From the NCBI RefSeq assembly GCF_022346605.1, contig NZ_JAKRNT010000002.1:1-64000 (forward strand): a DNA stretch of 64,000 nt. The letters run 5' to 3'. Shown here piece after piece: positions 43,323-51,658 of the stretch. The position numbers and the translations under genes are program-made. A model generated the notes under the pieces. The model saw only the letters and a list, made by a program, of their open reading frames with translations, had not been told where the DNA came from and searched no databases. Source of the stretch: Sporosarcina sp. ACRSL (GTDB lineage Bacteria > Bacillota > Bacilli > Bacillales_A > Planococcaceae). Each line of letters begins with the position of its first letter. Position 1 is the stretch's first letter.

Positions 43323-44705
43323 TTACCGTCCGATCATTTTTGAAGGATCAACGTATTCATCGAATTGCTCTTCCGTCAATAGTCCCGTTTTGAGTGCTGC
43401 TTCCTTCAACGTCGTACCTTCTTTATGTGCCGTTTTCGCGATTTTCGCCGCATTTTCATAGCCGATATGCGGGTTCAAAGCTGTTACGAGCATTAATGAA
43501 TTTTTCACTTTGCTGTCGATTTCTTCACGGTTCGGTTCAATTCCAACTGCACAGTTTTCATTGAAGCTACGCATGCCGTCTGCAAGCAACTTCGCAGATT
43601 GCAAGAAGTTGTAAATAATGACCGGCTTGAAAACGTTCAATTCAAAGTTTCCTTGGCTGGCCGAAAAACCGATTGCCGCGTCATTGCCCATCACTTGCGC
43701 AACGACCATTGTGAGTGCTTCACTTTGTGTCGGGTTCACTTTACCTGGCATGATGGAGCTGCCTGGTTCATTTTCAGGAATTGTAATTTCGCCGATCCCT
43801 GAACGCGGGCCGCTTGCTAGCCATCTTACATCGTTCGCGATTTTCATCAAATCCGCAGCTAGCGCTTTCATTGCACCATGCGTGTAGACGACTTCGTCAT
43901 AGCTAGTGAGGGCATGGAATTTATTTTCAGCGGATGTGAATTCGATGCCGACCGATTTCGAAATTTCTTCAGCGACTTTCTCTCCGAACCCTTTCGGTGC
44001 ATTAAGCCCTGTACCGACCGCAGTTCCACCGATGGCAAGTTCCTTCATCGATTGGACGCTGTCATTCAGCATTTTTTCCGTTTTCTCAAGCATGCGATGC
44101 CAACCGCTAATTTCCTGGCCTAATGTAAGCGGCGTCGCGTCTTGTAAATGCGTACGTCCGATTTTGATAATATCCATGAATTCTTCAGCTTTTTTGCCAA
44201 GCGTAGCTTTTAGTTCTTGTAGAGCAGGCAGCAATTCACGCTCAACTGCAATGACGCCTGAAACGTGCAATGCTGTCGGGAATGTGTCGTTGGAGCTTTG
44301 GGATTTGTTTACATCATCGTTCGGGTGAAGGCGTTCTTCCTCGCCCCATTCTTCTAACAGCTGATTGCCGCGGTTTGCGAGTACTTCGTTCATGTTCATA
44401 TTCGATTGCGTACCACTACCCGTTTGCCAAACGACGAGTGGAAAATGGTCGTCCCACTTACCTTCGATTACTTCTTCCGCAGCTGCGACAATTGCTTTCA
44501 TTTTCGTGTCAGATAGATTGCCAAAAGAGTTGCTCGCAATCGCTGCTGATTTTTTTAAATGGGCAAACGCACGGATGACGCCGAGTGGAATCCGTTCTCC
44601 GCCGATTTTAAAGTTCTGCTTGCTTCGCTGCGTTTGCGCTCCCCATAACTTATCCGCTGGTACTTTGATTTCTCCAAATGTGTCATGCTCGATACGATAC
44701 TCCAT
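43323..44705 (-). CDS. fumC: Fumarase, class II
   Basis: A 460-residue fumarate hydratase interconverting fumarate and L-malate in the TCA cycle. Signature [16 protein letters not shown], substrate loops [13 protein letters not shown] and [24 protein letters not shown] precedes ATG 44705; the in-frame extension to 44735 is rejected. Oxygen-stable class without Fe-S cluster. Confidence 0.97.
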   Translation of the reverse strand: MEYRIEHDTFGEIKVPADKLWGAQTQRSKQNFKIGGERIPLGVIRAFAHLKKSAAIASNSFGNLSDTKMKAIVAAAEEVIEGKWDDHFPLVVWQTGSGTQSNMNMNEVLANRGNQLLEEWGEEERLHPNDDVNKSQSSNDTFPTALHVSGVIAVERELLPALQELKATLGKKAEEFMDIIKIGRTHLQDATPLTLGQEISGWHRMLEKTEKMLNDSVQSMKELAIGGTAVGTGLNAPKGFGEKVAEEISKSVGIEFTSAENKFHALTSYDEVVYTHGAMKALAADLMKIANDVRWLASGPRSGIGEITIPENEPGSSIMPGKVNPTQSEALTMVVAQVMGNDAAIGFSASQGNFELNVFKPVIIYNFLQSAKLLADGMRSFNENCAVGIEPNREEIDSKVKNSLMLVTALNPHIGYENAAKIAKTAHKEGTTLKEAALKTGLLTEEQFDEYVDPSKMIGR

Positions 44706-44777
44706 CTTTCTTGCCCCTTTCAATAGATAATTCAAACTCTTCTTCTATCATGCACCTTTTTCGGAATGAAAGAAAAT

Positions 44778-44808
44778 AAAAAGACCCAGAATCCCGAGTC
44801 TTGTTCGA
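44778..44808 (-). terminator. Probable terminator of acetyltransferase gene
   Basis: A short stem AAGAC(C/T)C/GAGTCTT (44781-44802) is followed by TTTTTATTTT on the minus strand. Confidence 0.55.
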
Positions 44809-44811
44809 TAG

Positions 44812-45705
44812 TTATAGAATCAAATGATAGCAAACGAGCGATTCTTCCTTTTTAAATCCTTCTTTCGTATAAAGATGAACCGCTCGTTCGTTATCCGCAT
44901 TGGCGCTCAATACCGCTTTTGGCAGTCCAATATTTTTTCCAAACTGAAGAGCTTTTCTAACTAACTGACGTCCTAATCCTTTTCCTTGATATTCAGGGAT
45001 GAGAGCAATGGGACCTATGTTGATGACTGCTTCTTCATTATGGGAATCACGAATTGAGCGGACGATTCCAACCGGCTTTTCCCGATGATAGAGAAGGAAA
45101 ATTCCACCTTCTATATAATCCTCATCATTCCCCATTTTCTTGACTTCTTCAATTGTCATGGGAGTCTCTGATCCTTTCAGTGTTGCAAAACCAGCATTAC
45201 GTACATAAAGATAATCTTCCTCATCTTGATTGAATTCGAATGTTTTAAATGAATAGTCTTCCGGTAAGCTTGGCTGTTCGGCTTCCACCGCTTCTCTTGT
45301 AAGAAAATAGGCGTAACGCTCAATTGTAAACTGCAAGGATTGAAAGATCTCCCGGACAGCAAGATTGTTCTCTTGAATAAAAAGAAAGACTTCGTTGATA
45401 TCCGCTGTATGGGGCTTTATCTTCTGCAACATCAACTCATAAATGTCCCGGTCTGGTTCTGCAGAATGAAAGATCCGAAAGCGCCCCTTTTTTCCTCTTC
45501 TGTAATATGAATCCTTGACGAGAGAAACCCCAGCAATGATTTCTGAACGGTCATTTAAGACGATATACGTCGGATTATCCTCATCAGGCTGAAAGGTTTT
45601 TAGGTCTTCTTCATAAAGATAGGAATCATCTACGTTATTCCTGTATTTTTTGCAGAACTCTATAAAGTCCGAATACCGCTCTTCAGATAAATACTCGATA
45701 TTCAC
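44812..45705 (-). CDS. Tandem GNAT-type acetyltransferase
   Basis: A 297-residue protein with two GNAT-like halves. The C-terminal half is the canonical one: IGPIALIPEYQGKGLGRQLV (acetyl-CoA pyrophosphate loop) and LSANADNERAVHLYTKEGFK. The N-terminal half is degenerate. The layout resembles mycothiol-synthase-like GNATs; substrate unknown. GTG start 45705 with AGGAGGGC upstream. Confidence 0.85.
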   Translation of the reverse strand: MNIEYLSEERYSDFIEFCKKYRNNVDDSYLYEEDLKTFQPDEDNPTYIVLNDRSEIIAGVSLVKDSYYRRGKKGRFRIFHSAEPDRDIYELMLQKIKPHTADINEVFLFIQENNLAVREIFQSLQFTIERYAYFLTREAVEAEQPSLPEDYSFKTFEFNQDEEDYLYVRNAGFATLKGSETPMTIEEVKKMGNDEDYIEGGIFLLYHREKPVGIVRSIRDSHNEEAVINIGPIALIPEYQGKGLGRQLVRKALQFGKNIGLPKAVLSANADNERAVHLYTKEGFKKEESLVCYHLIL

Positions 45706-45733
45706 AAATTGCCCTCCTGTAAACTAAAAAATG

Positions 45734-46663
45734 CTAGATGGCTTGCTTTTTCCCTTCGGTAATCACTTTTATAAAATGTTCCACAACTTTCGGGTGAAAT
45801 TGTGTCCCTTTGCCCCTTTTCAGTTCCGCGATGGCTTCTTCGATCGATATGGCCTCTTTATACACCCGTTCCGTTGTCATGGCGTCAAAGGCGTCGACGA
45901 CGGAGACGATGGAGGCTTCCAGCGAAATCTCATCCCCCTTTAGACCTCGGGGGTAGCCTGTCCCATCATACCGTTCATGATGCTGTTCGACGATAAATGC
46001 AGCGTCTTTTAGCCATTGCACGGGATGTGCGCGCATAATGTTGGCGCCGATCGAGGAATGCGACTTCATAATGTCCCATTCTTCGCGCGTGAGCTTTCCG
46101 GGTTTATTCAAAATCTCGAGGGGAATTGAAAGCTTGCCGATGTCATGGAAATAGGAGCCCCACCGCAATAATTTCAGCTTGCATTTCGGTTGGTCCATCC
46201 GTTTCCACACTTCAATCGCATATTGCCTGATCCGGTCGCAATGGTGATACGTATAGCCGTCCACGTGGGCGACTGCATCCATTTCGTACTGCAGTAATTG
46301 GGTTTCGTAAAATAAATGTTCATAGAAATCAGCATCCATCTTCATAAGGATTTCGGCGTTCGTTGTTCCGTAAAATGTAATGACTTTGTCATACTGGGAT
46401 GCGTCGATCGTTTCCCCGATCTCCATTATTCTGTATTCGCCGTTGTGTTCAATTTCGGCTACGCCGTCTAATAATGTGTATGTCTCCACAATCGTGTTTT
46501 CTGGGTTGTATTGGGCGCAGAACGAACCCCCTTCATTCAATGAAAAGAGGGCTTCCGCAACGTTATTCCAACGCCCCATGAGCGTAATCGGTCCGGACGT
46601 CATCCGTAAAACGGGGTATCGGCTTTCCGTTAGTTGCTTCGTATCGCTTCGAGTTGGTCCCAT
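45734..46663 (-). CDS. HD-GYP domain phosphodiesterase
   Basis: A 309-residue protein: residues ~1-125 form a cupin-like sensory domain (ETYTLLDGVAEIEHNGEY); residues ~135-305 form an HD-GYP domain with YTYHHCDRIRQYA, HDIGKLSIP and HHERYDGTGYPRGLKGDEI, all catalytic residues present. HD-GYP proteins usually hydrolyse cyclic dinucleotides such as c-di-GMP. GGAGGATAAAG before ATG 46663. Confidence 0.88.
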   Translation of the reverse strand: MGPTRSDTKQLTESRYPVLRMTSGPITLMGRWNNVAEALFSLNEGGSFCAQYNPENTIVETYTLLDGVAEIEHNGEYRIMEIGETIDASQYDKVITFYGTTNAEILMKMDADFYEHLFYETQLLQYEMDAVAHVDGYTYHHCDRIRQYAIEVWKRMDQPKCKLKLLRWGSYFHDIGKLSIPLEILNKPGKLTREEWDIMKSHSSIGANIMRAHPVQWLKDAAFIVEQHHERYDGTGYPRGLKGDEISLEASIVSVVDAFDAMTTERVYKEAISIEEAIAELKRGKGTQFHPKVVEHFIKVITEGKKQAI

Positions 46664-46808
46664 CTTTATCCTCCATAACACATTTCGACTTGTTTCAGCC
46701 TATTTCTATTATTATAGCGAACAACGGCGGGAACCGCTATGATTCTTTTTGAATAGATTGAATATACTTTCTTCAATTTGAGTAATAGGCATAATGTAAT
46801 GGCCCGTT

Positions 46809-46840
46809 TAGGCGGTTGCAGGCGAGTTCAGGCGGTCGGC
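46809..46840. repeat. Three 10-nt direct repeats
   Basis: GGCGGTTGCA, GGCGAGTTCA and GGCGGTCGGC follow one another at 10-nt pitch just before the flotillin terminator. Small and degenerate. Confidence 0.5.
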
Positions 46841-46842
46841 AT

Positions 46843-46878
46843 AAAAAACACCCAAACCGCATGAGCGATTTGGGTGCC
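46843..46878 (-). terminator. Terminator of yuaF-yuaG
   Basis: A 12-bp stem with one wobble (CACCCAAACCGC/GCGATTTGGGTG) is followed by six Ts on the minus strand. Confidence 0.85.
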
Positions 46879-46884
46879 TATTAT

Positions 46885-48426
46885 TTATTCTTCGTCAACG
46901 GGTTTCGGTTTGACCGGTGTTGGCTTTGTTGAACGAAGCTCTTCCGCCAAATTGTCGAGGCTTGGGCGCAAGTTGTTCTTTCCGACGTAGCTTTCCATCA
47001 TTTCCTTAACGTCGATGCCTGACGATGCTTTCAAGGACTCTTGCAACGTAGACATGAGGTTCGTTGCGTATGATGTCACTTTATTAGCACCGCCGCCTTC
47101 ACCGCCGCCTGTGTCGACGACAGTGATCTTATCGATGTTCGAAAGCGGGCTTGCGACTTGCTTCGCGTATTCAGGGATCATGCGAACGATCATGTCAAGC
47201 ACAGCTGCTTGGCCGTATTGCTCGAATGCTTCTGCGATTTTGCGTTTCGCTTCCGCTTCCGCAAGACCTTTCAGTCGAATAATTTCTGCTTCCGATTCAC
47301 CTTGTGCACGCTGTGCGTCAGCTTTTGCCAGACCGTCTAGGCGGATTTTTTCAGCCTCCGCCGCAGCACGTGCTTCAATGCTATACTTTTCCGCTTCCGC
47401 TGCCGCCATTTGACGGGATTTCTCAGCAGCTGCGTTTTGCTCGATTGCATAACGATCTGCATCAGCCTTTTTCTTTACTTCAGAATCATATTGCTTCTCA
47501 CGGCGCAAAATCTCTTTCTCTTCCAACTCGATTTGCTTTTGACGCTCGATGATCTTAACTTGCATTTCCTGCTCTGTAACTTCCTGTTTCGCACGGGCGG
47601 ACTCGAGCTCATACGCTTGGTCGGCGCGTGCTTTCGCGATATCTTGCTCGCGGCGGTAATCAGCGACTTTCAACTGATTTTCCTTCTCTGCTTCTGCGAT
47701 TTCAGTCGCACGCTCGATTTCCGCTTTTTGTGCTTCCTTCGATGCTTCAGCGTTTTTGATGCGTGTTTCTTTTTCAGCTTCCGCAGTTGCAATATCTGCA
47801 TCGCGTTTTACTTGGGCGATGCGCGGCTTACCGAGTGAATCCAAGTAACCGTTTTTATCGCGAACATCTTTAATGGTGAATGAAACGATGATAAGCCCCA
47901 TTTTAGCGAGATCCTGCGAAGCAACACGTTGCACTTCCTGTGAAAACTTATCACGGTTTTTATAAATCTCTTCAACTGTCATGGATCCGAGAATGGAACG
48001 TAAATGCCCTTCCAGCACTTCCTTCGCTTCGTTTTCGCGGTCGGCTTTCGATTTACCTAAAAACTGCTCCGCTGCCGTCGCGATTTCAGAAATCGATCCT
48101 CCGATTTTAATGATCGCAGTTCCATCTGCCATAACCGGAACACCTTGTTCCGTATACACTTCAGGCGTCGTCACTTCTAATTTACTTGATAGTAAACTTA
48201 GCGGCTCCGATTGTTGGAACACTGGGAAGACGAACGTCCCCCCACCACGGATGATTTTAATCCGGTTGCCCGAATCATCCGTATGTACGTTTTTGCTTCC
48301 TAAATAACTTCCCGTGACGATGAGCGCCTCATCTGGCCCGACTGTTTTGTACTTCGAAACGTAGACAAGGATAACAGCAAGCAAAATGAACACGACAATC
48401 CCGATAACGATTAACGTTCCTGGCAT
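46885..48426 (-). CDS. yuaG: Flotillin
   Basis: A 513-residue FloT/YuaG homolog: N-terminal membrane hairpin (residues ~3-25), SPFH domain (~30-200, with GPDEALIVTGSYLGSKN), and a long Glu/Ala-rich coiled coil (~210-410). Flotillins organise membrane microdomains and respond to envelope stress. It follows yuaF by 38 nt under a sigma-W promoter, the same arrangement as in B. subtilis. AAGGGGGAATTAAA before the ATG. Confidence 0.96.
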   Translation of the reverse strand: MPGTLIVIGIVVFILLAVILVYVSKYKTVGPDEALIVTGSYLGSKNVHTDDSGNRIKIIRGGGTFVFPVFQQSEPLSLLSSKLEVTTPEVYTEQGVPVMADGTAIIKIGGSISEIATAAEQFLGKSKADRENEAKEVLEGHLRSILGSMTVEEIYKNRDKFSQEVQRVASQDLAKMGLIIVSFTIKDVRDKNGYLDSLGKPRIAQVKRDADIATAEAEKETRIKNAEASKEAQKAEIERATEIAEAEKENQLKVADYRREQDIAKARADQAYELESARAKQEVTEQEMQVKIIERQKQIELEEKEILRREKQYDSEVKKKADADRYAIEQNAAAEKSRQMAAAEAEKYSIEARAAAEAEKIRLDGLAKADAQRAQGESEAEIIRLKGLAEAEAKRKIAEAFEQYGQAAVLDMIVRMIPEYAKQVASPLSNIDKITVVDTGGGEGGGANKVTSYATNLMSTLQESLKASSGIDVKEMMESYVGKNNLRPSLDNLAEELRSTKPTPVKPKPVDEE

Positions 48427-48464
48427 TTTAATTCCCCCTTAGTAAAATAATTGTTGTGCTTTGA

Positions 48465-48998
48465 TCATTTGAAGCGGAAAGGCTCATATTCCTTCACAAT
48501 GAACGTTCCTTCCTTCACTTCAATGATCAGTACTTCTTTTCCGTAGTCGATCGCTTGGTTTTCGTATCCAGCAGCCCTTTTCGAAATGATCCCATTCACG
48601 TTTTCGATGACGATTTCGCCGAAGCCGTCAATCGGAATCGGTACGATAACTTTACCGACCTGACCCGTCAGCGATTCGTCTGTGTAGGCAAGCGATACTT
48701 CCGCGGATTTCAATGGAAGGAGCACGAAGAAATATAGAAGGAAGTCCAATGCGGTCGCGGCTCCAAGCGCAATGATGAAAATCAGCAAATGATTCCAATC
48801 TGTCGTCAATTCCAAAATATAACCGACTGCGGATGTAAATGAAATGAACGCTAGAATTACTGCTGGATCCAGTAGCGGACTTGCTTCCCCCACCCCTTCT
48901 GCAATGTCACTGAAGAAAATGTACAGCACGGTTGCCAATCCTGCGATGATGAGCACAGTCAAATAGACATTAATAACCGGCATTCCGAACACTTCCAT
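48465..48998 (-). CDS. yuaF: YuaF, NfeD-type membrane protein
   Basis: A 177-residue partner of flotillin: about four N-terminal membrane helices and a C-terminal OB-fold NfeD-like domain (LTGQVGKVIVPIPIDGFGEI, then VIENVNGI). GAGGTGAGAGG before ATG 48998 sets the start and removes a 33-residue spurious extension. First gene of the sigma-W-type operon. Confidence 0.92.
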   Translation of the reverse strand: MEVFGMPVINVYLTVLIIAGLATVLYIFFSDIAEGVGEASPLLDPAVILAFISFTSAVGYILELTTDWNHLLIFIIALGAATALDFLLYFFVLLPLKSAEVSLAYTDESLTGQVGKVIVPIPIDGFGEIVIENVNGIISKRAAGYENQAIDYGKEVLIIEVKEGTFIVKEYEPFRFK

Positions 48999-49037
48999 CC
49001 TCTCACCTCGCCTTCTCCTACTTTGAATTCTACTATA

Positions 49038-49065
49038 CATACGGTTAACCAGACATAAGGTTTCA
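49038..49065 (-). promoter_or_regulatory. Sigma-W promoter of yuaF-yuaG
   Basis: On the minus strand TGAAAC (49060-49065), a 16-bp spacer and CGTATG (49038-49043) match the sigma-W consensus TGAAAC-N16-CGTA. The B. subtilis yuaFGI operon is a sigma-W target. Confidence 0.85.
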
Positions 49066-49204
49066 ATTTTTTTGGAAATAAATATCGGGTCGTCCAAAAT
49101 TCTCTCTGTCTATGATTTTGCCAAAATCTGTACTTCTTTATTATCTTTTTTGCTATGATAATAGGACTGCTAAAATAGATTCTCGAAACAGAGGGAGGAT
49201 AATC

Positions 49205-49825
49205 ATGTTCAGTCATCGTAGAACCGATCCATTTTTCGCTGCTCTCTTGGAGATTGCTGAACACGTTCAAGAAGCGATGCATTATACAAATGACTTTAAA
49301 GTAACTTCAGTAGCCGATCTAAAGGAAGTGAGCATCAAGCTGAAAGATTACGAGACAGCAGGCGATGATCTAATTCACGATCTAATTTCCAAACTCAACA
49401 CTTCCTTCATGACGCCGATCGAGCGGGAAGATATTTTGCAATTAGCTATTAATATGGACGATATTCTAGACGGCATCGAACAGTTCGTTGCCTATTTAGA
49501 AATGTTTTCGCTTACGAAAATTGATGAGTATATCCAGAAATTCATGGATAATATTGTGAAAAGTTCGGACCAAATCGTTAAAGCGATGGAACTGTTAGCA
49601 AGGAAGAAGCTCGTTCAAATGCGAGATCATGCTGTTCTCATTAAGGAATTTGAGCGCATTTGTGATGAAGTCCTACGTACATCAATCAAACAGTTGTTCA
49701 TTCGTGAGAAGGACCCCATCCGTATCATCCAGTTAAAGAATATTTATGAGCTCCTCGAAGAGATTGCAGACCATTGTCAGGATGTGGCGAACACAATTGA
49801 AAGAATTATTATGCGAAACGCGTAA
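49205..49825 (+). CDS. DUF47/PhoU-like phosphate transport regulator
   Basis: A 206-residue helical protein of the DUF47 (YkaA) family, related to PhoU. Repeated helix pairs with E-x3-D motifs (DYETAGDDLIHDLISKLN; INMDDILDGIEQFVAYLEMF; EEIADHCQDVANTIERI) are typical. It pairs with Pit transporters and probably regulates phosphate flux. GGGAGGATAATC before ATG 49205; pit starts 13 nt downstream. Confidence 0.9.
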   Translation: MFSHRRTDPFFAALLEIAEHVQEAMHYTNDFKVTSVADLKEVSIKLKDYETAGDDLIHDLISKLNTSFMTPIEREDILQLAINMDDILDGIEQFVAYLEMFSLTKIDEYIQKFMDNIVKSSDQIVKAMELLARKKLVQMRDHAVLIKEFERICDEVLRTSIKQLFIREKDPIRIIQLKNIYELLEEIADHCQDVANTIERIIMRNA

Positions 49826-49838
49826 GGGGTAGCTCTTC

Positions 49839-50837
49839 ATGGAGACGATAATAGTACTCACGATAGCGATCGTTGTTTTTGCACTTGCTTTCGATTTCAT
49901 AAACGGCTTCCACGACACCGCGAACGCCATCGCTACATCGGTGTCGACGCGGGCCTTAAAACCACGTACTGCCGTTTATCTTGCGGCAATTATGAACTTC
50001 ATCGGGGCATTGTCGTTCACGGGTGTTGCCAAGACGATTTCAAAGGATATCGTCGATCCGTTCTTTTTAGAAAATGGTTCGCTCGTCATTTTGGCCGCTC
50101 TTATTGCAGCCATTACTTGGAATTTGGTCACTTGGTATTACGGCATTCCCTCGAGTTCGTCGCATGCGTTGATCGGTTCAATTGCGGGTGCCGCCATTTC
50201 TGCGGCGGGGTTCGGCATTTTGAATTACGGTGGATTCCTCAAAATTATGCAAGCGCTTATTCTGTCACCGTTCATCGCCATTGCGGGCGGTTTTCTGATG
50301 ATGTCGCTGTTCAAGGTTTTATTGAAAAACAGGAATCTGTTCAAGGCGAATAAACGGATTCGGTACTTGCAAATCGGAACGGCGAGCTTACAAGCGTTCA
50401 CACACGGTACGAACGATGCCCAGAAAGCAATGGGAATTATTACGATGGCGTTGATTGCTGCCGAAATGCAGTCAACCGACGAGATTCAACTTTGGGTCCG
50501 GGTTGCTGCTGCGGCGGCGATGGGACTCGGAACATCGATCGGTGGCTATAAAATCATTAAAACGGTCGGAGGAAAAATCATGAAGATCCGTCCCGTCAAT
50601 GGGGCTGCGGCCGACCTTACTTCCGCAATGATCATCTTCGGGGCAACGCTCATCCACTTGCCGGTCAGTACGACGCATGTCATCTCGTCCGCCATCATGG
50701 GTGTAGGATCGGCGCAACGTGTTCGCGGTGTCAAATGGGGAGTTGCCAGAAAAATTGTCCTCACGTGGGTGATCACCTTGCCAATTTCCGCAGCAATCGC
50801 TGCCATTACGTACCAAATTTTGAAGTTGTTTTTCTAA
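49839..50837 (+). CDS. pit: Low-affinity inorganic phosphate transporter
   Basis: A 332-residue Pit/PiT-family permease with about ten helices. The duplicated signature is present: DFINGFHDTANAIATSVST near the N-terminus, and TASLQAFTHGTNDAQKAMG in the second half, plus VSTTHVISSAIMGVG. It imports metal-phosphate with H+. In operon with the DUF47 gene. Confidence 0.95.
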   Translation: METIIVLTIAIVVFALAFDFINGFHDTANAIATSVSTRALKPRTAVYLAAIMNFIGALSFTGVAKTISKDIVDPFFLENGSLVILAALIAAITWNLVTWYYGIPSSSSHALIGSIAGAAISAAGFGILNYGGFLKIMQALILSPFIAIAGGFLMMSLFKVLLKNRNLFKANKRIRYLQIGTASLQAFTHGTNDAQKAMGIITMALIAAEMQSTDEIQLWVRVAAAAAMGLGTSIGGYKIIKTVGGKIMKIRPVNGAAADLTSAMIIFGATLIHLPVSTTHVISSAIMGVGSAQRVRGVKWGVARKIVLTWVITLPISAAIAAITYQILKLFF

Positions 50838-50925
50838 GAGAAACGCCTTAGATAAAGGAATATAAGAATTCAGTCGTTCTTTTTAGAAAAGAAACATTTC
50901 TTCATGCAATTGAAAAAGATTTTAC

Positions 50926-50954
50926 TTGCATTGCCAAAACAGCTCTGTTATGAT
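50926..50954 (+). promoter_or_regulatory. Promoter of cold-shock gene
   Basis: TTGCAT (50926-50931), a 17-bp spacer and TATGAT (50949-50954). Predicted leader RNA of ~107 nt. Confidence 0.65.
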
Positions 50955-50961
50955 AAAGGAG

Positions 50962-51068
50962 AATTATTTTTGTTCGGCGTGATGGTCACGGTGTAATGCT
51001 TGACCGCTTCAAGACTTGAGCAAGGATAGTAACACAATGTGTGCTCAGCACACAAGGAGGAAACAAAC
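50962..51068 (+). promoter_or_regulatory. Structured 5' leader of cold-shock mRNA
   Basis: The leader contains GTGTGC-TCA-GCACAC immediately before the AAGGAGG ribosome site and a second pairing CTTGA...TCAAG upstream. Long leaders that change fold with temperature are known for csp mRNAs; function here is inferred. Confidence 0.5.
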
Positions 51069-51269
51069 ATGGAACATGGTAAAGTAAAATGGTTTAACGC
51101 AGAAAAAGGTTATGGCTTCATCGAACGTGAAGATGGCGACGATGTATTCGTACACTTCTCCGCTATCCAAGGCGAAGGCTTCAAGACTCTTGAAGAAGGC
51201 CAAGACGTGACTTTCGAAATCGAACAAGGTCAACGCGGACTTCAAGCAACAAACGTTGAAAAAAACTAA
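51069..51269 (+). CDS. Cold-shock protein (CspA/B/D family)
   Basis: A 66-residue OB-fold RNA chaperone. RNP1 is KGYGFIE and RNP2 DVFVHFSAI; starts [20 protein letters not shown]. Length is exactly that of Bacillus Csp proteins. AAGGAGG precedes ATG 51069. Long structured leader and strong terminator fit a highly expressed gene. Confidence 0.97.
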   Translation: MEHGKVKWFNAEKGYGFIEREDGDDVFVHFSAIQGEGFKTLEEGQDVTFEIEQGQRGLQATNVEKN

Positions 51270-51285
51270 TTTGAATTAACCCATT

Positions 51286-51318
51286 CAAAACCACTTCCTT
51301 CGGGGAGTGGTTTTTTTC
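51286..51318 (+). terminator. Terminator of cold-shock gene
   Basis: AACCACTTCC-TTCG-GGGAGTGGTT hairpin followed by TTTTTTTC. Confidence 0.9.
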
Positions 51319-51340
51319 ATTTTATTGATTGTATTAGCAG

Positions 51341-51560
51341 AGACGTTCGAGCGCGGAGGCCCGCACTTCGGGCGCGGGAGCCTGCACTTCGGGCGCGGGA
51401 GCCTGCATTTCGGGCGCGGGAGCCTGCACTTCGGGCGCGGGAGCCTGCACTTCGGGCGCGTCGGGCGCGGAAGCCTGCACTTCGGGCGCGGAAGCCTGCA
51501 CTTCGGGCGCGGGAGCATCCCCTTTGAAAGCGGTGCCTTTGGACGCGCGGGCCCTCACTA
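51341..51560 (+). repeat. CTTCGGGCGCGGGAG array: nine 21-nt units
   Basis: Using the G after CTT(C/T) as marker, units fall at 51349, 51370, 51391, 51412, 51433, 51454, 51484, 51505 and 51526, all 21 nt apart except one 30-nt step caused by a 9-nt duplication. The core continues as GGAGCCTGCA in most units. It is the same core family as the array at 59.5 kb. It lies between the csp terminator and the MMPL gene. Open frames in several phases are a by-product of the GC-rich repeat. Confidence 0.92.
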
Positions 51561-51658
51561 GCGACGCGATTCCAAATAACAATTTCTTAAAAGACAATCC
51601 TACACATCTTCGTTATGATAGAAAGATAGAGAGATCATGTACCGGGGAGGACGAGTGT

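Noticed and set aside
51285-51597. Open frames on both strands across the 51.4-kb array (heptapeptide-like repeats)
   Set aside because: The 21-nt unit has no stop in several phases, so long frames arise by chance. None has a ribosome site, and plus and minus frames are equally open.
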